Shown here: positions 1 to 8,596 of the stretch, piece after piece
Layout of the letters: the number at the start of each line of letters is the position of its first letter
Position numbering within the stretch: position 1 is the stretch's first letter
Assembly (NCBI GenBank): GCA_030448085.1
Contig: JAUJNU010000007.1
Coordinates: 1 to 41,008, forward strand
Direction of reading: 5' to 3'
Length of the DNA stretch: 41,008 nucleotides
Source of the DNA: Actinomycetota bacterium
Lineage (GTDB): Bacteria > Actinomycetota > UBA4738 > CADDZG01 > WHSQ01
The notes under the pieces: generated by a model
What the model saw: only the letters and a program-made list of their open reading frames with translations
Told to the model about the DNA's origin: nothing
Databases searched by the model: none
Program-made: the position numbers and the translations under genes

Positions 1-795
1 GGCAAGCTGACCCCCGGAGAGACCGACGTCGAAGGGGCTCTGCGGGAGGTCCTCGAGGAGACCGGGTACCGGGTCAAGCTGGGGCGGCCCTTGGGAAAGA
101 TCTCATACGACAAAGAGACCGCCGGGGTGGTTCGGCCGAAGGTCGTTAGGTAGTGGGCGATGCGGTTCAAGAGTGGCAGCTTCACCCCCAACAGGGAGGT
201 GGATGAGATCCGCTGGGTCACCCTCGACGAGGCGCAGCGATTGCTCACCCACAAGCACGACGTGGAGGTTCTGGACCGTTTCGTGAGGGGGCCCAGCCTC
301 ACCGGTTGCGTCCTGCTGGTCCGCCATGCGTCGGCCGGGTCGCGAGCGGCCTGGGATGGTCCCGATCGGAAGCGGCCCCTCGACGCTGTGGGAGTGGAGC
401 AATCGGAGCATCTTGTTCGCTTGTTGTCTCGCTTCGAGGTACAGCGCATCTTCTCAGCCGACGTCGATCGTTGCGTTCAGACGGTGCAGCCTCTGGCACA
501 GGCTTTGGGCCTCCCGGTGGAAGAGACTGGGCTCGTCTCAGAGGGCGGCTACCCCGGGAGGGAGGCCGAGGCACTGAAGCGGCTGCGGTCGTTCGGAGAC
601 CTTCCCGACGCCACCGTTGTCTGCAGCCAAGGCGATGCGATCCCTTCGATCCTCCGCAAGCTCGCGGAAGGTGATCACGTGGATCTGCCTCAGGGCATCT
701 CAAGCAAGAAGGGGAGCGTCTGGGCCCTGAACTTCGAGGGCTCCCGTCTCTTCACCGCAGAGCACTTCCCCCCTCCGGCTCCAGGCGGCGCCTGA
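1..795 (+). pseudogene. Nudix hydrolase / histidine phosphatase fusion (MutT1-like), 5'-truncated, in-frame TAG
   Basis: Frame 1 is open from the first base and encodes a canonical Nudix box (GX5EX7REVLEETGY, codons 1-23), so the start lies outside the window. An in-frame TAG at 151-153 interrupts it. The same frame then continues to 795 with the rest of the Nudix fold (WAMRFKSGSF, then DEIRWVTLDEA) and a SixA/phosphoglycerate-mutase-type domain starting LLVRHASAG. This order matches mycobacterial MutT1, which sanitises oxidised nucleotides. At the stop, homologues usually have KVV-x-Y-WA, so TAG probably stands for a Tyr codon (TAC) one base away. The usual second catalytic His of the phosphatase domain appears as Gln (CSQGDAIPS), so activity of that half is uncertain. 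An ATG at 160 would give only the fragment without the Nudix box. Confidence 0.8.
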
Positions 796-865
796 AGAAG
801 AGACAGGTCAGCCTCAGCCTCTGGCGATTCTTTCGCGACTCATGCGACCGGCACGTTTAGGCGAT

Positions 866-883
866 GGGTGCTCATCAGCACCC
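866..883. terminator. Short hairpin downstream of the mutT1-like gene
   Basis: GGGTGCT and AGCACCC form a 7-bp perfect stem with a 4-base loop, followed on the plus strand by TTCTAAGG. It lies between the plus-strand mutT1-like gene and the minus-strand tRNA, where a terminator is expected. There is no real T-tract, so this is a weak call. Confidence 0.3.
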
Positions 884-938
884 TTCTAAGGTCGCGTTCG
901 GCGGTATGGCTCCAGGGAGCTGGGGTGCATGTGATCTT

Positions 939-953
939 GACCTCTCAGAGGTC
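939..953 (-). terminator. Hairpin directly after tRNA-Pro
   Basis: A 6-bp inverted repeat (GACCTC / GAGGTC, 3-base loop) begins one base beyond the encoded CCA end of the minus-strand tRNA. It could act as a processing or termination signal for the tRNA transcript. It lacks a T-tract. Confidence 0.3.
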
Positions 954-954
954 T

Positions 955-1031
955 TGGTCGGGAAGGCGGGATTTGAACCCGCGACCCCTGCGTCCCGAAC
1001 GCAGTGCGCTACCAAGCTGCGCCACTTCCCG
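955..1031 (-). tRNA. tRNA-Pro (anticodon CGG)
   Basis: The minus strand folds as a complete cloverleaf: a 7-bp acceptor stem (CGGGAAG / CTTCCCG), D arm GCGCAGC..GCGC, anticodon stem CTGCG/CGCAG with loop TTCGGGA (anticodon CGG, reading CCG), and T arm with GGTTCAAATCC. Discriminator A and the CCA tail are encoded in the DNA (955-957). It lies 40 bases downstream of the distal phoU on the same strand and may be read through from the pst operon. Protein-like reading frames crossing this region are artefacts of the tRNA. Confidence 0.96.
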
Positions 1032-1071
1032 TCCCCACATCCTACCCGGAGGGGCACGGGGCCCCGAAGCC

Positions 1072-1758
1072 CTAGAGCGGCCTTTCCTCCTCTGGATGCG
1101 AGGCGTCGGTGAACTCTCGGAAGATCCCGGTCACGAGGAAAGCGACCTGCTCGCCGATATCGACCGCGTGGTCGCCGAAGCGCTCCAGGTAGCGGGCGAC
1201 GAGGAGCAGCTTGCTCGACCACTCGAAGCTCTCGTCATCGCTGACGTAGTGCTTGAGATCGTCGAGCATGCCCCGATTGAGCCGATCCAGGGCGTCGTCC
1301 TCCCGCGGAAGGATCTCGGCCAGGTCTTCGCTCCGCTGGGAGAAGGCAGCTAGAGCAAGCTCCAGCATCCGATTGCCGATGACGCCCATCTCCGTCAGTC
1401 GCACGAGCATCGGGGAGTCCGGGGGGTAGGGGTCCTTGTTGAGGACGAACTTCGCAACGTTCACGCATAGGTCGCCCATCCGCTCGAGATGGAGGTTCGA
1501 GTGGATGATCGCGCTGACTAATCTGAGGTCGCTGGCCACGGGAGCCTGGAGTGCGAGGAGGTTGAAGACCCGAGTGTCGGTGGCAAGGTAGATGTCGTCG
1601 ACGCGGTCGTCTTTCTCGAGGACCTTCTGGGCGAGGTCGACATCTCGTTCGATGAGCGCCGTCATGACATCGGTCAGCTGCTCGCGCACGACGGCGCCCT
1701 CGGCCATCAGGCCGCGCTCTGCCGTCTCCAGCTCGTCGTGGAAGTTCACCCTCGCCAT
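1072..1758 (-). CDS. phoU: PhoU family phosphate signalling protein (operon-distal copy)
   Basis: A 228-residue protein of normal PhoU length with the two-repeat all-helical PhoU architecture. The two metal-binding E-x-x-x-D motifs are intact: ERMGD at about 92-96 and ERFGD at about 192-196, the second followed by [11 protein letters not shown]. PhoU couples the PstSCAB transporter to the histidine kinase and represses the response under phosphate-replete conditions. It is the last gene of the operon, 34 bases after the response regulator. A second, divergent PhoU is encoded between pstB and the kinase, so the operon carries one on each side of the two-component pair. Role is by family; the division of labour between the copies is unknown. 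Confidence 0.93.
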   Translation of the reverse strand: MARVNFHDELETAERGLMAEGAVVREQLTDVMTALIERDVDLAQKVLEKDDRVDDIYLATDTRVFNLLALQAPVASDLRLVSAIIHSNLHLERMGDLCVNVAKFVLNKDPYPPDSPMLVRLTEMGVIGNRMLELALAAFSQRSEDLAEILPREDDALDRLNRGMLDDLKHYVSDDESFEWSSKLLLVARYLERFGDHAVDIGEQVAFLVTGIFREFTDASHPEEERPL

Positions 1759-1792
1759 CCAAGGAGATTACTCCGAGGGATGACATGGGTGC

Positions 1793-2473
1793 TCAGGGGA
1801 CGAACTTGTACCCGAGCCCTCTCACCGTGACTATATGAACCGGGTCGTGGGGATCCGGTTCGCATTTCGAGCGGAGTCTCTTGATGTGGACGTCGAGGGT
1901 CCTCGAGTCGCCAAAGTAGTCTTCGCCCCAGACGCTGCTGATTAGGGTCTCCCGGCTGAGCACCCGGCCCGCGTTCTCCATGAGGATCTCGAGGAGCTCG
2001 AATTCCTTGCGAGGGAGGTGGACGGGCTCACCCATCACGGTCACCTCGGCTCGCTGAGGGTCGAGGCGGATGCCCTTCGCCTCGAGCACCCCGTCGGGGC
2101 TCTCGCCTTGAGTGGAAGATCTCCGAAGCACAGCCTTCACCCGTGCCAGCAGCTCCTGGCTGCTGAATGGCTTGGTGACGTAGTCATCGGCCCCCAGCTC
2201 CAAGCCGAGCACCTTGTTCAACTCGGCATCCTTCGCCGTGAGCATGATTATCGGGACGTTCGAAACCTTCCTGATCTCGCGACATACGTCCTCTCCCGAC
2301 AGGCTGGGCAGCATGAGATCGAGCAGGACGAGGTCGGCTCCCCCGATCTTGAACCGCTGCAGGCCCTCGACTCCGTCGGTCGCCCGCTCCACCTCGTAGC
2401 CCTCACGGTCGAGTTGGTACTCGAGGGCTTCGCCGAAGCTCTCCTCGTCGTCTATCAGGAGGACGCGAGGCAC
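1793..2473 (-). CDS. OmpR/PhoB-family response regulator (RegX3/PhoP-like)
   Basis: 226 residues. The N-terminal receiver domain has the acidic pocket (D8, D9), phosphoacceptor Asp at about 52 (VLLDLMLPSLSG) and the conserved Lys at about 101 (YVTKPF). Residues about 127-226 are a winged-helix OmpR/PhoB DNA-binding domain ending VRGLGYKFVP. The start is GTG, sharing one base with the kinase stop (TAGTG), so the pair is probably translationally coupled. Its position in a pst operon makes it the likely phosphate regulator, and the 11-bp GTTCA-type repeats upstream of pstS and ppk are its probable operators. RegX3 is the closest named family; orthology is inferred from context. Confidence 0.93.
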   Translation of the reverse strand: MPRVLLIDDEESFGEALEYQLDREGYEVERATDGVEGLQRFKIGGADLVLLDLMLPSLSGEDVCREIRKVSNVPIIMLTAKDAELNKVLGLELGADDYVTKPFSSQELLARVKAVLRRSSTQGESPDGVLEAKGIRLDPQRAEVTVMGEPVHLPRKEFELLEILMENAGRVLSRETLISSVWGEDYFGDSRTLDVHIKRLRSKCEPDPHDPVHIVTVRGLGYKFVP

Positions 2474-3498
2474 TAGGCGATCTCCCTTTTGGGGTGGGGA
2501 CGTTCCAGTGGCAACCGGGCGGTGAAGATAGATCCTCTCCCGACCTCGCTCCTCACCTCGACGCTTCCCCCGTACAGCTCGGCCACGTGCTTGACGATGG
2601 CGAGGCCGAGGCCGGTGCCCCCCCTGTCCCTCGTTCTTGCCTTGTCCACTCGATAGAATCGTTCGAAGATCCGAGGCTGAGATTCCAGAGGGATGCCCAT
2701 GCCGTCGTCGCTGACACGGATGACGGCCGACATCGTTTGCTTTTCGACAACGAGTCTCACCCGGCCCCCGTTGTGGCTGTACCGGACCGCATTGTCGAGA
2801 AGGTTGCGGAGGAGCAGGCGTAGCTGCTGCGGATCTCCCCTCACGATGACGCCCTCCTCCACCGTTGCACCCAGATCGATCTCCTTCACCTGGGCCGCCC
2901 CCTTCAGCTCGTCGGCCACCGATCTGGCGACCTCGGCAAGGTCGAAGGTCGTGTCGGGGATCTGCGCCGTTTCTTCCAGCCGGGAGAGGTCGAGCAGGTC
3001 GTTGATCAACCTGCCCAGTCGGTCGGCCTCGTGGAGGAGCCTGTCCGCGAACCTCGCTGCCGTCTGCGTGTCATCCACCATCGCCTGCTGTATGGCACTA
3101 GCAAGGGTCTGTATCCCCGCGACAGGGCTCTTCAGCTCGTGCGAGGCGTGTGCCACGAACTCCCTTCGGATCCTTTGGGCCAAGTACTCCTCGGTGACGT
3201 CGGTGAGGGTCATGAGGGTTCCTCCCGAGGATATGGGTGTGGCCCTGACCTTCACGGTGCGCGCCGCCGGGTACCACAGCTTCAAGACCTGCTCGACGGG
3301 ATGACGGCCCTCGGTCTTCCGGGCCAACGAAAGCAGTTCGTCGAAGGGGAGGCGCTGGGGCTTGCTCTCTTCCAAGCCCAGCAGCCGCTCGGCCGCCCGG
3401 TTGGAAAGGACCAGCTTCAGGTTCTCGTCGAGGAGGAGGATCCCCTCCGACAGGGTTTCAAGGATCTCCTCGTAAACCGGTCGCTGTGCCCACTCCAT
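2473..3498 (-). CDS. Sensor histidine kinase (SenX3/PhoR-like) without membrane segments
   Basis: 341 residues: PAS domain (about 10-105), HisKA dimerisation domain with phospho-acceptor His120 in ASHELKSP, and a complete HATPase_c domain (N box RNLLDNAVRYS near 231-241, DDGMGIP near 264-270, GGTGLGLA near 293-300). Unlike SenX3 and PhoR there is no N-terminal transmembrane region: the PAS domain starts at about residue 10, and the ATG overlaps the upstream phoU stop as TGATG, which argues against a missed longer start. The kinase should be cytosolic and presumably receives the phosphate signal through PhoU and PstB rather than directly. It phosphorylates the adjacent response regulator by family precedent. 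Confidence 0.93.
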   Translation of the reverse strand: MEWAQRPVYEEILETLSEGILLLDENLKLVLSNRAAERLLGLEESKPQRLPFDELLSLARKTEGRHPVEQVLKLWYPAARTVKVRATPISSGGTLMTLTDVTEEYLAQRIRREFVAHASHELKSPVAGIQTLASAIQQAMVDDTQTAARFADRLLHEADRLGRLINDLLDLSRLEETAQIPDTTFDLAEVARSVADELKGAAQVKEIDLGATVEEGVIVRGDPQQLRLLLRNLLDNAVRYSHNGGRVRLVVEKQTMSAVIRVSDDGMGIPLESQPRIFERFYRVDKARTRDRGGTGLGLAIVKHVAELYGGSVEVRSEVGRGSIFTARLPLERPHPKREIA

Positions 3499-4220
3499 CA
3501 GGGGCCGATCTCCTTCGAGATCGACCTGAGGTTCCCCGTCAGCATGTATCGAAGGCGTTCCCCGATCATCACCGAATGGTCTGCGATGCGCTCGAGCGCC
3601 CTGCCAGCGGAGACAGCCTGGACCGCCAACGGCACGGCGACAGGGCCATCCAGCTCCATGACGGCTTGCATGAGGGCCGAATAGTGGGCGTCCATGGCGT
3701 CATCGCGTTGCTCGAGGGATGTCGCCAGTTTGAGGTCGTGCGTTGCCCAGGCGGTCATGGCGTCTTTGAACAGGCTCTTCGCCTCGCTCGCCATAGAACC
3801 GAGGATGGCGAAGATCTCGTCGTGCGAGGCAAGCAGTGGCTGGTCCGGTGCCAACTTCACGATCCGGAGGCACAGATCGCCGGTTCTCTCCAGATCGCCG
3901 AGGATCCTTAGGATCGAGACGACGAGCCGTAGATCGGAAGCAACCGGGCTCTGCCTGCACAAGAGGTCGTAGCAGCGTTCGGTGAGGGAGACGAACATCT
4001 CGTCGATGTTGTTGTCGTTGGCCCAAACCGATCTGGCGAGAGCAGCGTCACCAGTCAGCAGCACCGACGTCGCTTGTTCCAAGGCCCCTTCGACCTGTAG
4101 GGCCATGACCTCCACCTGATCGCTCAGCTGGTCCAGCTCGTGCACGAAGGCCGAGCGTGCGGCGTTGGGCAGGGGTGAGTTACCCAAAGCGTCCGGTGAC
4201 GTAGTTCTCCGTCCTCTCAT
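3498..4220 (-). CDS. phoU: PhoU family phosphate signalling protein (pstB-proximal copy)
   Basis: PhoU-fold protein of about 230-240 residues with two metal-binding motifs, DLERTGD and [14 protein letters not shown]. Start is uncertain. The ATG at 4220 overlaps the pstB 3' end by 41 bases; a TTG at 4187 would overlap by 8 and gives a more typical length; an ATG at 4271 adds a low-complexity Ser/Thr/Arg stretch that is only pstB read in another frame. Homology to PhoU begins near [10 protein letters not shown], so all proposed starts include the domain. The gene is followed by the kinase with a TGATG overlap. It differs clearly from the distal PhoU, so the two are not a recent duplication. Confidence 0.9.
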   Translation of the reverse strand: MRGRRTTSPDALGNSPLPNAARSAFVHELDQLSDQVEVMALQVEGALEQATSVLLTGDAALARSVWANDNNIDEMFVSLTERCYDLLCRQSPVASDLRLVVSILRILGDLERTGDLCLRIVKLAPDQPLLASHDEIFAILGSMASEAKSLFKDAMTAWATHDLKLATSLEQRDDAMDAHYSALMQAVMELDGPVAVPLAVQAVSAGRALERIADHSVMIGERLRYMLTGNLRSISKEIGP

Positions 4221-5058
4221 CAACCGGGTTGGTGAAGATGTGCTCGGTCTTGTCGTACTCCACGAGGACACCCGTCCGGCGGTCTTGCTTCTCGTTGACC
4301 TCGGCCGTGAAGAAAGCCGTCATGTCGCTGACCCTCGCGGCCTGCTGCATGTTGTGGGTCACGATCACGATCGTGTAGTCCTCTTTCAGGTCCTGCATCA
4401 GGTCTTCGATCCGGCCCGTGGCGATGGGATCGAGGGCGGAGCACGGCTCATCCATGAGGAGCACGTCGGGCTTCACCGCGACGCAGCGGGCGATGCAGAG
4501 GCGCTGCTGCTGTCCGCCCGACAGTGACCAGGCGGATTCCTTGAGGCGATCCTTTACCTCGTCCCATAGGGCGGCTCGGGTAAGTGCCTGCTCGACGAGC
4601 TCGTCCATGTCCCCCTTGAAACCCGCGATCTTGGGACCGAAGGCCACATTGTCGTAGATCGACTTGGGGAACGGGTTGGGTTTCTGGAAGACCATCCCGA
4701 TACGCCTGCGGACCTCTACCGGGTCGACGCGGCTGTCGTAGAGGTCGATCCCTCGGTACAGGATCTTTCCATCGATCCGCGCCGTCTCCACAAGATCGTT
4801 CATGCGGTTGAAGCAACGCAGCACCGTGGTCTTGCCACAGCCGGACGGCCCGATCAGCGCGGTAATCTCGCTCTTCGCTACAGAGAGCGTTATGTCCCTG
4901 ACCGCCCGGAAGGGCCCGTAGTGGACGGAGAGGTCCTGGACCTCGAATACCGCCTCTTTCGGCTGGTCCTCTGGATCGTTGGTCTGTCGGGTGGTGGTCA
5001 GGCGTACCTCTCTTTCAGGGCCACCTACTTCTATCCTGTCAGCCGTCTTCAAGTCCAT
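4180..5058 (-). CDS. pstB: Phosphate ABC transporter ATP-binding protein PstB
   Basis: Phosphate-importer ATPase with Walker [10 protein letters not shown] (about residues 70-78 from this start), ABC signature [13 protein letters not shown], Walker [14 protein letters not shown], and the switch His in [13 protein letters not shown]. The 30-35 residues before the ABC fold are a charged, non-conserved extension. ATG 5058 is preferred because GTGGTGAT lies just upstream and it does not overlap pstA. An ATG at 5079 is also in frame but would overlap pstA by 17 bases. It works with PstA/PstC in the membrane and is the usual contact for PhoU. Confidence 0.95.
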   Translation of the reverse strand: MDLKTADRIEVGGPEREVRLTTTRQTNDPEDQPKEAVFEVQDLSVHYGPFRAVRDITLSVAKSEITALIGPSGCGKTTVLRCFNRMNDLVETARIDGKILYRGIDLYDSRVDPVEVRRRIGMVFQKPNPFPKSIYDNVAFGPKIAGFKGDMDELVEQALTRAALWDEVKDRLKESAWSLSGGQQQRLCIARCVAVKPDVLLMDEPCSALDPIATGRIEDLMQDLKEDYTIVIVTHNMQQAARVSDMTAFFTAEVNEKQDRRTGVLVEYDKTEHIFTNPVDERTENYVTGRFG

Positions 5059-5062
5059 GTGA

Positions 5063-5995
5063 TCACCACTTTCGTTCATATCGGTTCCTAAGGATGATCG
5101 CGAGGCCGTTGGCCGTCAGGATCACTGCGAGCAGCACGACGATCGCGGCCGCCGTGTTGGCCCTGAACCCTGCATTTGGCTGGCGGGCCCAGCCGAAGAT
5201 GATCATGGGCAGTGCGGTGAATCGGCCCCGGATGGTTTCACCGAAGCTCTGGTCTCCGAAGCTGAGAAAGCCTGTCACGGCCCCCACCAGGATCAACGGC
5301 GCGGTCTCCCCCAAGGCCCGGGACAGCGAGAGCATGGTCCCGGTCAGGATCCCCGGCGCAGCTGAGGGCAGGACGTGGCTACGGACCACCTCCCAGCGGG
5401 TGGCCCCCACGCCGTAGCCGGCTTCCCTGATGCTGCTGGGAACCGCTCGCAGTGCCTCGGAGGCCGTGATGATCACGATCGGAAGGACGAGGATGGCCAG
5501 CGTGAGCCCGCCGGCGATGATGCTTCTCCCCCCCGTGAAGCCGGCGAGGAGGTTCACGAATATGGACAGGCCCAGCAGCCCATAGACGATCGAGGGCACC
5601 CCCGCGAGGTTGCGGATGTTGACGCTGATGAACCTCGTGAGGCGCGTGTCGGGGGCGTATTCCTCGAGGTAGATGGCGGCTCCGATCCCCAACGGGAATG
5701 CGAAGACCACCACGAACAACATGAGCAGGAGCGATCCCTGGATCCCTTGCCACACGCCCGCCACCTGCGGGAGCGAGGAAAGGTTGCCCTTGATGAAGCC
5801 ACTCCCCCTCGAGGAGAGAACCTCGTAGCCGTCCCTGATGACATCGGTGAGAAGAGTGACGAGGATCGCCAGAGACAACAGGAGGCAGAGCGTCAACGCG
5901 ACCTCGAACAGGGTGCTCTTGAAGTCTCTCCGCTTGCCCTGAAGGCTCTTCAGGACGGCATCCTTTGTCGTTAGTTGCCTGGATGTCGTGGCCAT
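5063..5995 (-). CDS. pstA: Phosphate ABC transporter permease PstA
   Basis: 310 residues, about six transmembrane helices after a roughly 30-residue cytosolic N-terminus. The binding-protein-dependent permease motif is present ([20 protein letters not shown], the EAA loop that docks on PstB). The [18 protein letters not shown] and [15 protein letters not shown] segments are typical of PstA. The ATG shares one base with the pstC stop (TGATG), indicating coupled translation. Confidence 0.95.
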   Translation of the reverse strand: MATTSRQLTTKDAVLKSLQGKRRDFKSTLFEVALTLCLLLSLAILVTLLTDVIRDGYEVLSSRGSGFIKGNLSSLPQVAGVWQGIQGSLLLMLFVVVFAFPLGIGAAIYLEEYAPDTRLTRFISVNIRNLAGVPSIVYGLLGLSIFVNLLAGFTGGRSIIAGGLTLAILVLPIVIITASEALRAVPSSIREAGYGVGATRWEVVRSHVLPSAAPGILTGTMLSLSRALGETAPLILVGAVTGFLSFGDQSFGETIRGRFTALPMIIFGWARQPNAGFRANTAAAIVVLLAVILTANGLAIILRNRYERKW

Positions 5996-6933
5996 CAGTA
6001 CTTTTGCCTCACGCGTCTCACTATCCGCTGGCTGAAGAGGTTCAGGGCGAACGTGATCATGAAGAGCAGCAGGCCGACGAAGAACAGGCTTTCGAAGGTG
6101 CCGTTAGTCCCTTTCACCTGATCGCTTCCCGTAGCCAGGGCGGTCATCGCCGCCGTCATGGTCTGTCCCGGCTGACAGGGGGCCAGCGAGAAGAGAGATC
6201 CCCCGGTGGCGCCCGATGCGATGGCGACGATCATGGTCTCCCCGATCGCACGTGAGACCCCGATGATGATCGCCGCGACGATCCCGGAGATGGCGGCAGG
6301 GAACACCACCTTTGTCGTCACCGTCCTCTTCTTGGCCCCCAGGCCGTATGAGCCTTCTCGTAAAGAAGCAGGAACCGCTCGCATCGCGTCCTCCGCGACG
6401 GAGGCGATGAGGGGCGTCACCAGTAGCCCCACCCCGATACCGGCCGCCGCCATGTTGAACGTGCTGGAGCCCGTGCAGAACCGCGAGACGATCTGCGGGC
6501 TGATGAAGGTCAAGGCGAAGAAGCCGATGACGACGCTCGGGATCCCGGCGAGGGTTTCCAGAACCGGCTTCAGAAACCTGCGAGCTCGGGGCCTGGCGTA
6601 CTCCGACAGGTAGACGGCCGCACCGAGGCCGAGCGGGATGGCGACGATCATCCCCATGCCCGTCACCAGCATCGTCCCCGCCACGATCGTCTTCAGATCG
6701 AACATCCCCCGGCGCGGGAACCATCCGTCATGCCACAGGCTCGCGAGGTCGACCTTCGTCAGGAACCGGACCGCCTCACCCAGGAGGGAGAAGATGATCC
6801 CGACACTGATGAGGATGGATAAGGCGGCGCAGGTGAGAAAGGCTCCTTTGATGAGGCCTTCCTTTCGCCTTCTTCCGGGCCGCCCTTGAAGCTGCCCTAG
6901 CGAGAAAGGCCCATGTTGCTCAAGCTGTGACAT
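5995..6933 (-). CDS. pstC: Phosphate ABC transporter permease PstC
   Basis: 312 residues with about six membrane helices and the EAA loop EDAMRAVPASLREGSYGLGA. Other PstC-type segments are LAGIPSVVIGFFAL and SRAIGETMIVAIASG. It pairs with PstA to form the membrane channel for phosphate. The start follows an AAAGG directly before the ATG. It is separated from pstS by about 108 bases that contain a strong hairpin, so its expression may be lower than that of pstS. Confidence 0.95.
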   Translation of the reverse strand: MSQLEQHGPFSLGQLQGRPGRRRKEGLIKGAFLTCAALSILISVGIIFSLLGEAVRFLTKVDLASLWHDGWFPRRGMFDLKTIVAGTMLVTGMGMIVAIPLGLGAAVYLSEYARPRARRFLKPVLETLAGIPSVVIGFFALTFISPQIVSRFCTGSSTFNMAAAGIGVGLLVTPLIASVAEDAMRAVPASLREGSYGLGAKKRTVTTKVVFPAAISGIVAAIIIGVSRAIGETMIVAIASGATGGSLFSLAPCQPGQTMTAAMTALATGSDQVKGTNGTFESLFFVGLLLFMITFALNLFSQRIVRRVRQKY

Positions 6934-6981
6934 CCTTTGTTTTCGTCTTCCTGTCGAGGCGGCATGGCGGTGTGACTAAAC

Positions 6982-7015
6982 ATGTGACAGCGGCCCGTGG
7001 GGGCCGCTGTCACAT
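6982..7015 (-). terminator. 14-bp perfect hairpin between pstS and pstC
   Basis: An uninterrupted 14-bp inverted repeat (6982-6995 with 7002-7015) and a 6-base loop lies between the pstS stop and the pstC start. On the minus strand it is followed by GTTTAGT, only a weak T-tract. Such a hairpin would either terminate part of the transcription, or protect the pstS 3' end, giving the excess of binding protein over permease common in ABC operons. Which of the two applies cannot be told from sequence. Confidence 0.6.
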
Positions 7016-7041
7016 TAATCGGTGACTCTGTTCCGGAGGAG

Positions 7042-8100
7042 CTAGCTCTCGGTGGAGCCGGTCTCCTTGGATTCCCAGGCGGACCTGGTGGTTTCCAGGT
7101 CCTCTGCGGCCAGGTCGACGTAGCCCACCTCGGCTACGGACGACATGCCCGCCTCGCCGAGGTAGAAGTCGACGTAGGCGCCGACCGCCGGGTTCTCTTC
7201 GATCTTTGCCTTGTTGACGTAGATGAAGAGGTCACGGGCGATCGGGTATTCGCCGCTCGAGATCGTTTCGGGGGTGGGATCAACGCAGTTGCCCCCCTCG
7301 TCCTCGATGGCGAGGGCTTTGACCGCTCCCTCGTTCTGAGCGACGAAGGCGTAGCCGATCCAGCCGAGCGACGAAGGGCTACCGGAGATCCCTTCCACGA
7401 TGACGTTGTCGTTCCCCGAGGCCTGGTAGTCGGGCCGGATGACCGGGTCATCCTCGGGGACGCCCTGCTCCTCGTAGGCGATGTCCTCCATGACGATCTC
7501 GGCGAACGAGTCGAAGGTGCCGGACTCTTCCCCCGGCCCCGTCACGTCCAGAGGCACATCGGGGTAGGGAGTGTGGGTGGCGCCGATCTTCTCGCCGAGC
7601 TCGTTGGCGTCCGACCAGTTGGTGAAGCCTTCCGACTCCGGACCGAGCAGGGCGTAGAGGTCGTGGAAGCCGAGGCACTCCACCTGGTCGTTCTCGGTTG
7701 AAGTCACGACCGAAAGCCCGTCGATGGCGACCTTGAGCTCGATGAACTCGACCCCGTTCTCTTCGCAGGCCGGGATCTCCTCATCTGCATCTATGGGCCG
7801 TGACGCATCGGAGATATCTGTCTCCCCGTTGCAGAAGAGCTCGAACCCGTCGCTCGTACCGGGACCCTCTACGGCGATGTCGACGTCCGGGTTGTCGCTC
7901 GCGAACTTCTCCGCGTTTAGGGCGCTGATGGGTTCGACCGTTGAAGAGCCAGAGATCGTTATCGAGCCCGAGAGGGCGGCGCCGCCCGTGTCCCCGCCGT
8001 TGGCGTTCGTGCCGTCGCTGCCGCCACAAGCAGCGGCGATCAGGCCAACGCACAGGGCGACGAGCGCCAGTCGTACTGAAGGTTTTCTAAGAGATGACAT
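7042..8100 (-). CDS. pstS: Phosphate-binding lipoprotein PstS
   Basis: 352 residues. A lipoprotein signal peptide ends AAAC-GGS, with the lipid-attachment Cys at residue 25, followed by a Gly/Asn/Asp linker. Phosphate-site segments are recognisable: ITISGSSTVEPIS and GETDISDASRPI. The mature protein is anchored outside the membrane and hands phosphate to PstCA. ATG 8100 is chosen because AAAGGAG sits about 12 bases upstream and the signal peptide begins there; an in-frame ATG at 8160 would place 20 basic residues before it and lies within the untranslated leader predicted from the PHO-box promoter. First gene of the operon. Confidence 0.96.
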   Translation of the reverse strand: MSSLRKPSVRLALVALCVGLIAAACGGSDGTNANGGDTGGAALSGSITISGSSTVEPISALNAEKFASDNPDVDIAVEGPGTSDGFELFCNGETDISDASRPIDADEEIPACEENGVEFIELKVAIDGLSVVTSTENDQVECLGFHDLYALLGPESEGFTNWSDANELGEKIGATHTPYPDVPLDVTGPGEESGTFDSFAEIVMEDIAYEEQGVPEDDPVIRPDYQASGNDNVIVEGISGSPSSLGWIGYAFVAQNEGAVKALAIEDEGGNCVDPTPETISSGEYPIARDLFIYVNKAKIEENPAVGAYVDFYLGEAGMSSVAEVGYVDLAAEDLETTRSAWESKETGSTES

Positions 8101-8158
8101 CGTGCCCCTTACTCCTTTTGCTCTATTTGAGCCGCGGCGGCGGCCCGTCGATGACCGC

Positions 8159-8213
8159 AAGGTAGCAACCTCGTATGAAACCGATGCGGCAGCGATGTGA
8201 ACAACGGATGAAC
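8159..8213 (-). promoter_or_regulatory. PHO-box repeats and -10 of the pst operon promoter
   Basis: Read on the minus strand, consecutive 11-base units are GTTCATCCGTT (8213-8203), GTTCACATCGC (8202-8192), a degenerate unit (8191-8181) and TTTCATACGAG (8180-8170). After five bases comes a -10-like TACCTT (8164-8159). Direct repeats of G(T/G)TCAYYY in 11-bp register are the known operator of actinobacterial PhoP/RegX3-type regulators. The predicted start near 8152 leaves a leader of about 50 bases before the pstS ATG. Confidence 0.75.
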
Positions 8214-8546
8214 ACGCGTACCCGCGGCCCCCGTGATTCTGTTGGCTCCCATCCGCGGGTGGATCGATAGGTCGCGGCCGAAGACGAGCGCCGGAGCCTC
8301 GGCATCAAGCCGAGGATGTTCATCCGGACCGGCACCTTCGGGGGAAGTTCATGGGCGCGCCAGATCGAGGCCACATTCTCTTCAGGTCTCGCCTCTACCC
8401 TCGATCTCGGTCGATGGTCGGGCCCTTCCCGGGGTCACGACCACGACCTTGAGGTTTGCTCGGCCGGCAGGGACCCCCTATCCCCCGGCACGTCCCTCCG
8501 GCCGGGCTGCCACCCTCCCGATGGCGAGAGCGACGGAACGCCCAAA
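8214..8546. other. Intergenic region between the pstS and ppk promoters
   Basis: About 330 bases without a convincing gene. Open frames here lack a recognisable domain and a ribosome-binding site. An isolated GTTCATCCGGA (near 8318) resembles one PHO-box unit but has no neighbour in register. I see no RNA gene. Confidence 0.5.
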
Positions 8547-8590
8547 GTTCGCGTGTCGTTCAAGTGCTGTTCAGACGATGAACCTATCTT
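8547..8590 (+). promoter_or_regulatory. Triple PHO-box and -10 of the ppk promoter
   Basis: Three head-to-tail 11-base units start with GTTC: GTTCGCGTGTC (8547-8557), GTTCAAGTGCT (8558-8568), GTTCAGACGAT (8569-8579). Five bases later comes TATCTT (8585-8590), the same unit-to--10 distance as in the pstS promoter. Seven bases after the -10 is the ppk GTG itself (8597), so the transcript is probably leaderless. The match to the phosphate-regulator operator is direct; binding is inferred. Confidence 0.78.
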
Positions 8591-8596
8591 CGGAGC

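Noticed and set aside
864..1353. Two overlapping plus-strand frames with [18 protein letters not shown] sequence
   Set aside because: This is the well-known protein artefact of reading a tRNA antisense; the minus strand here is tRNA-Pro.
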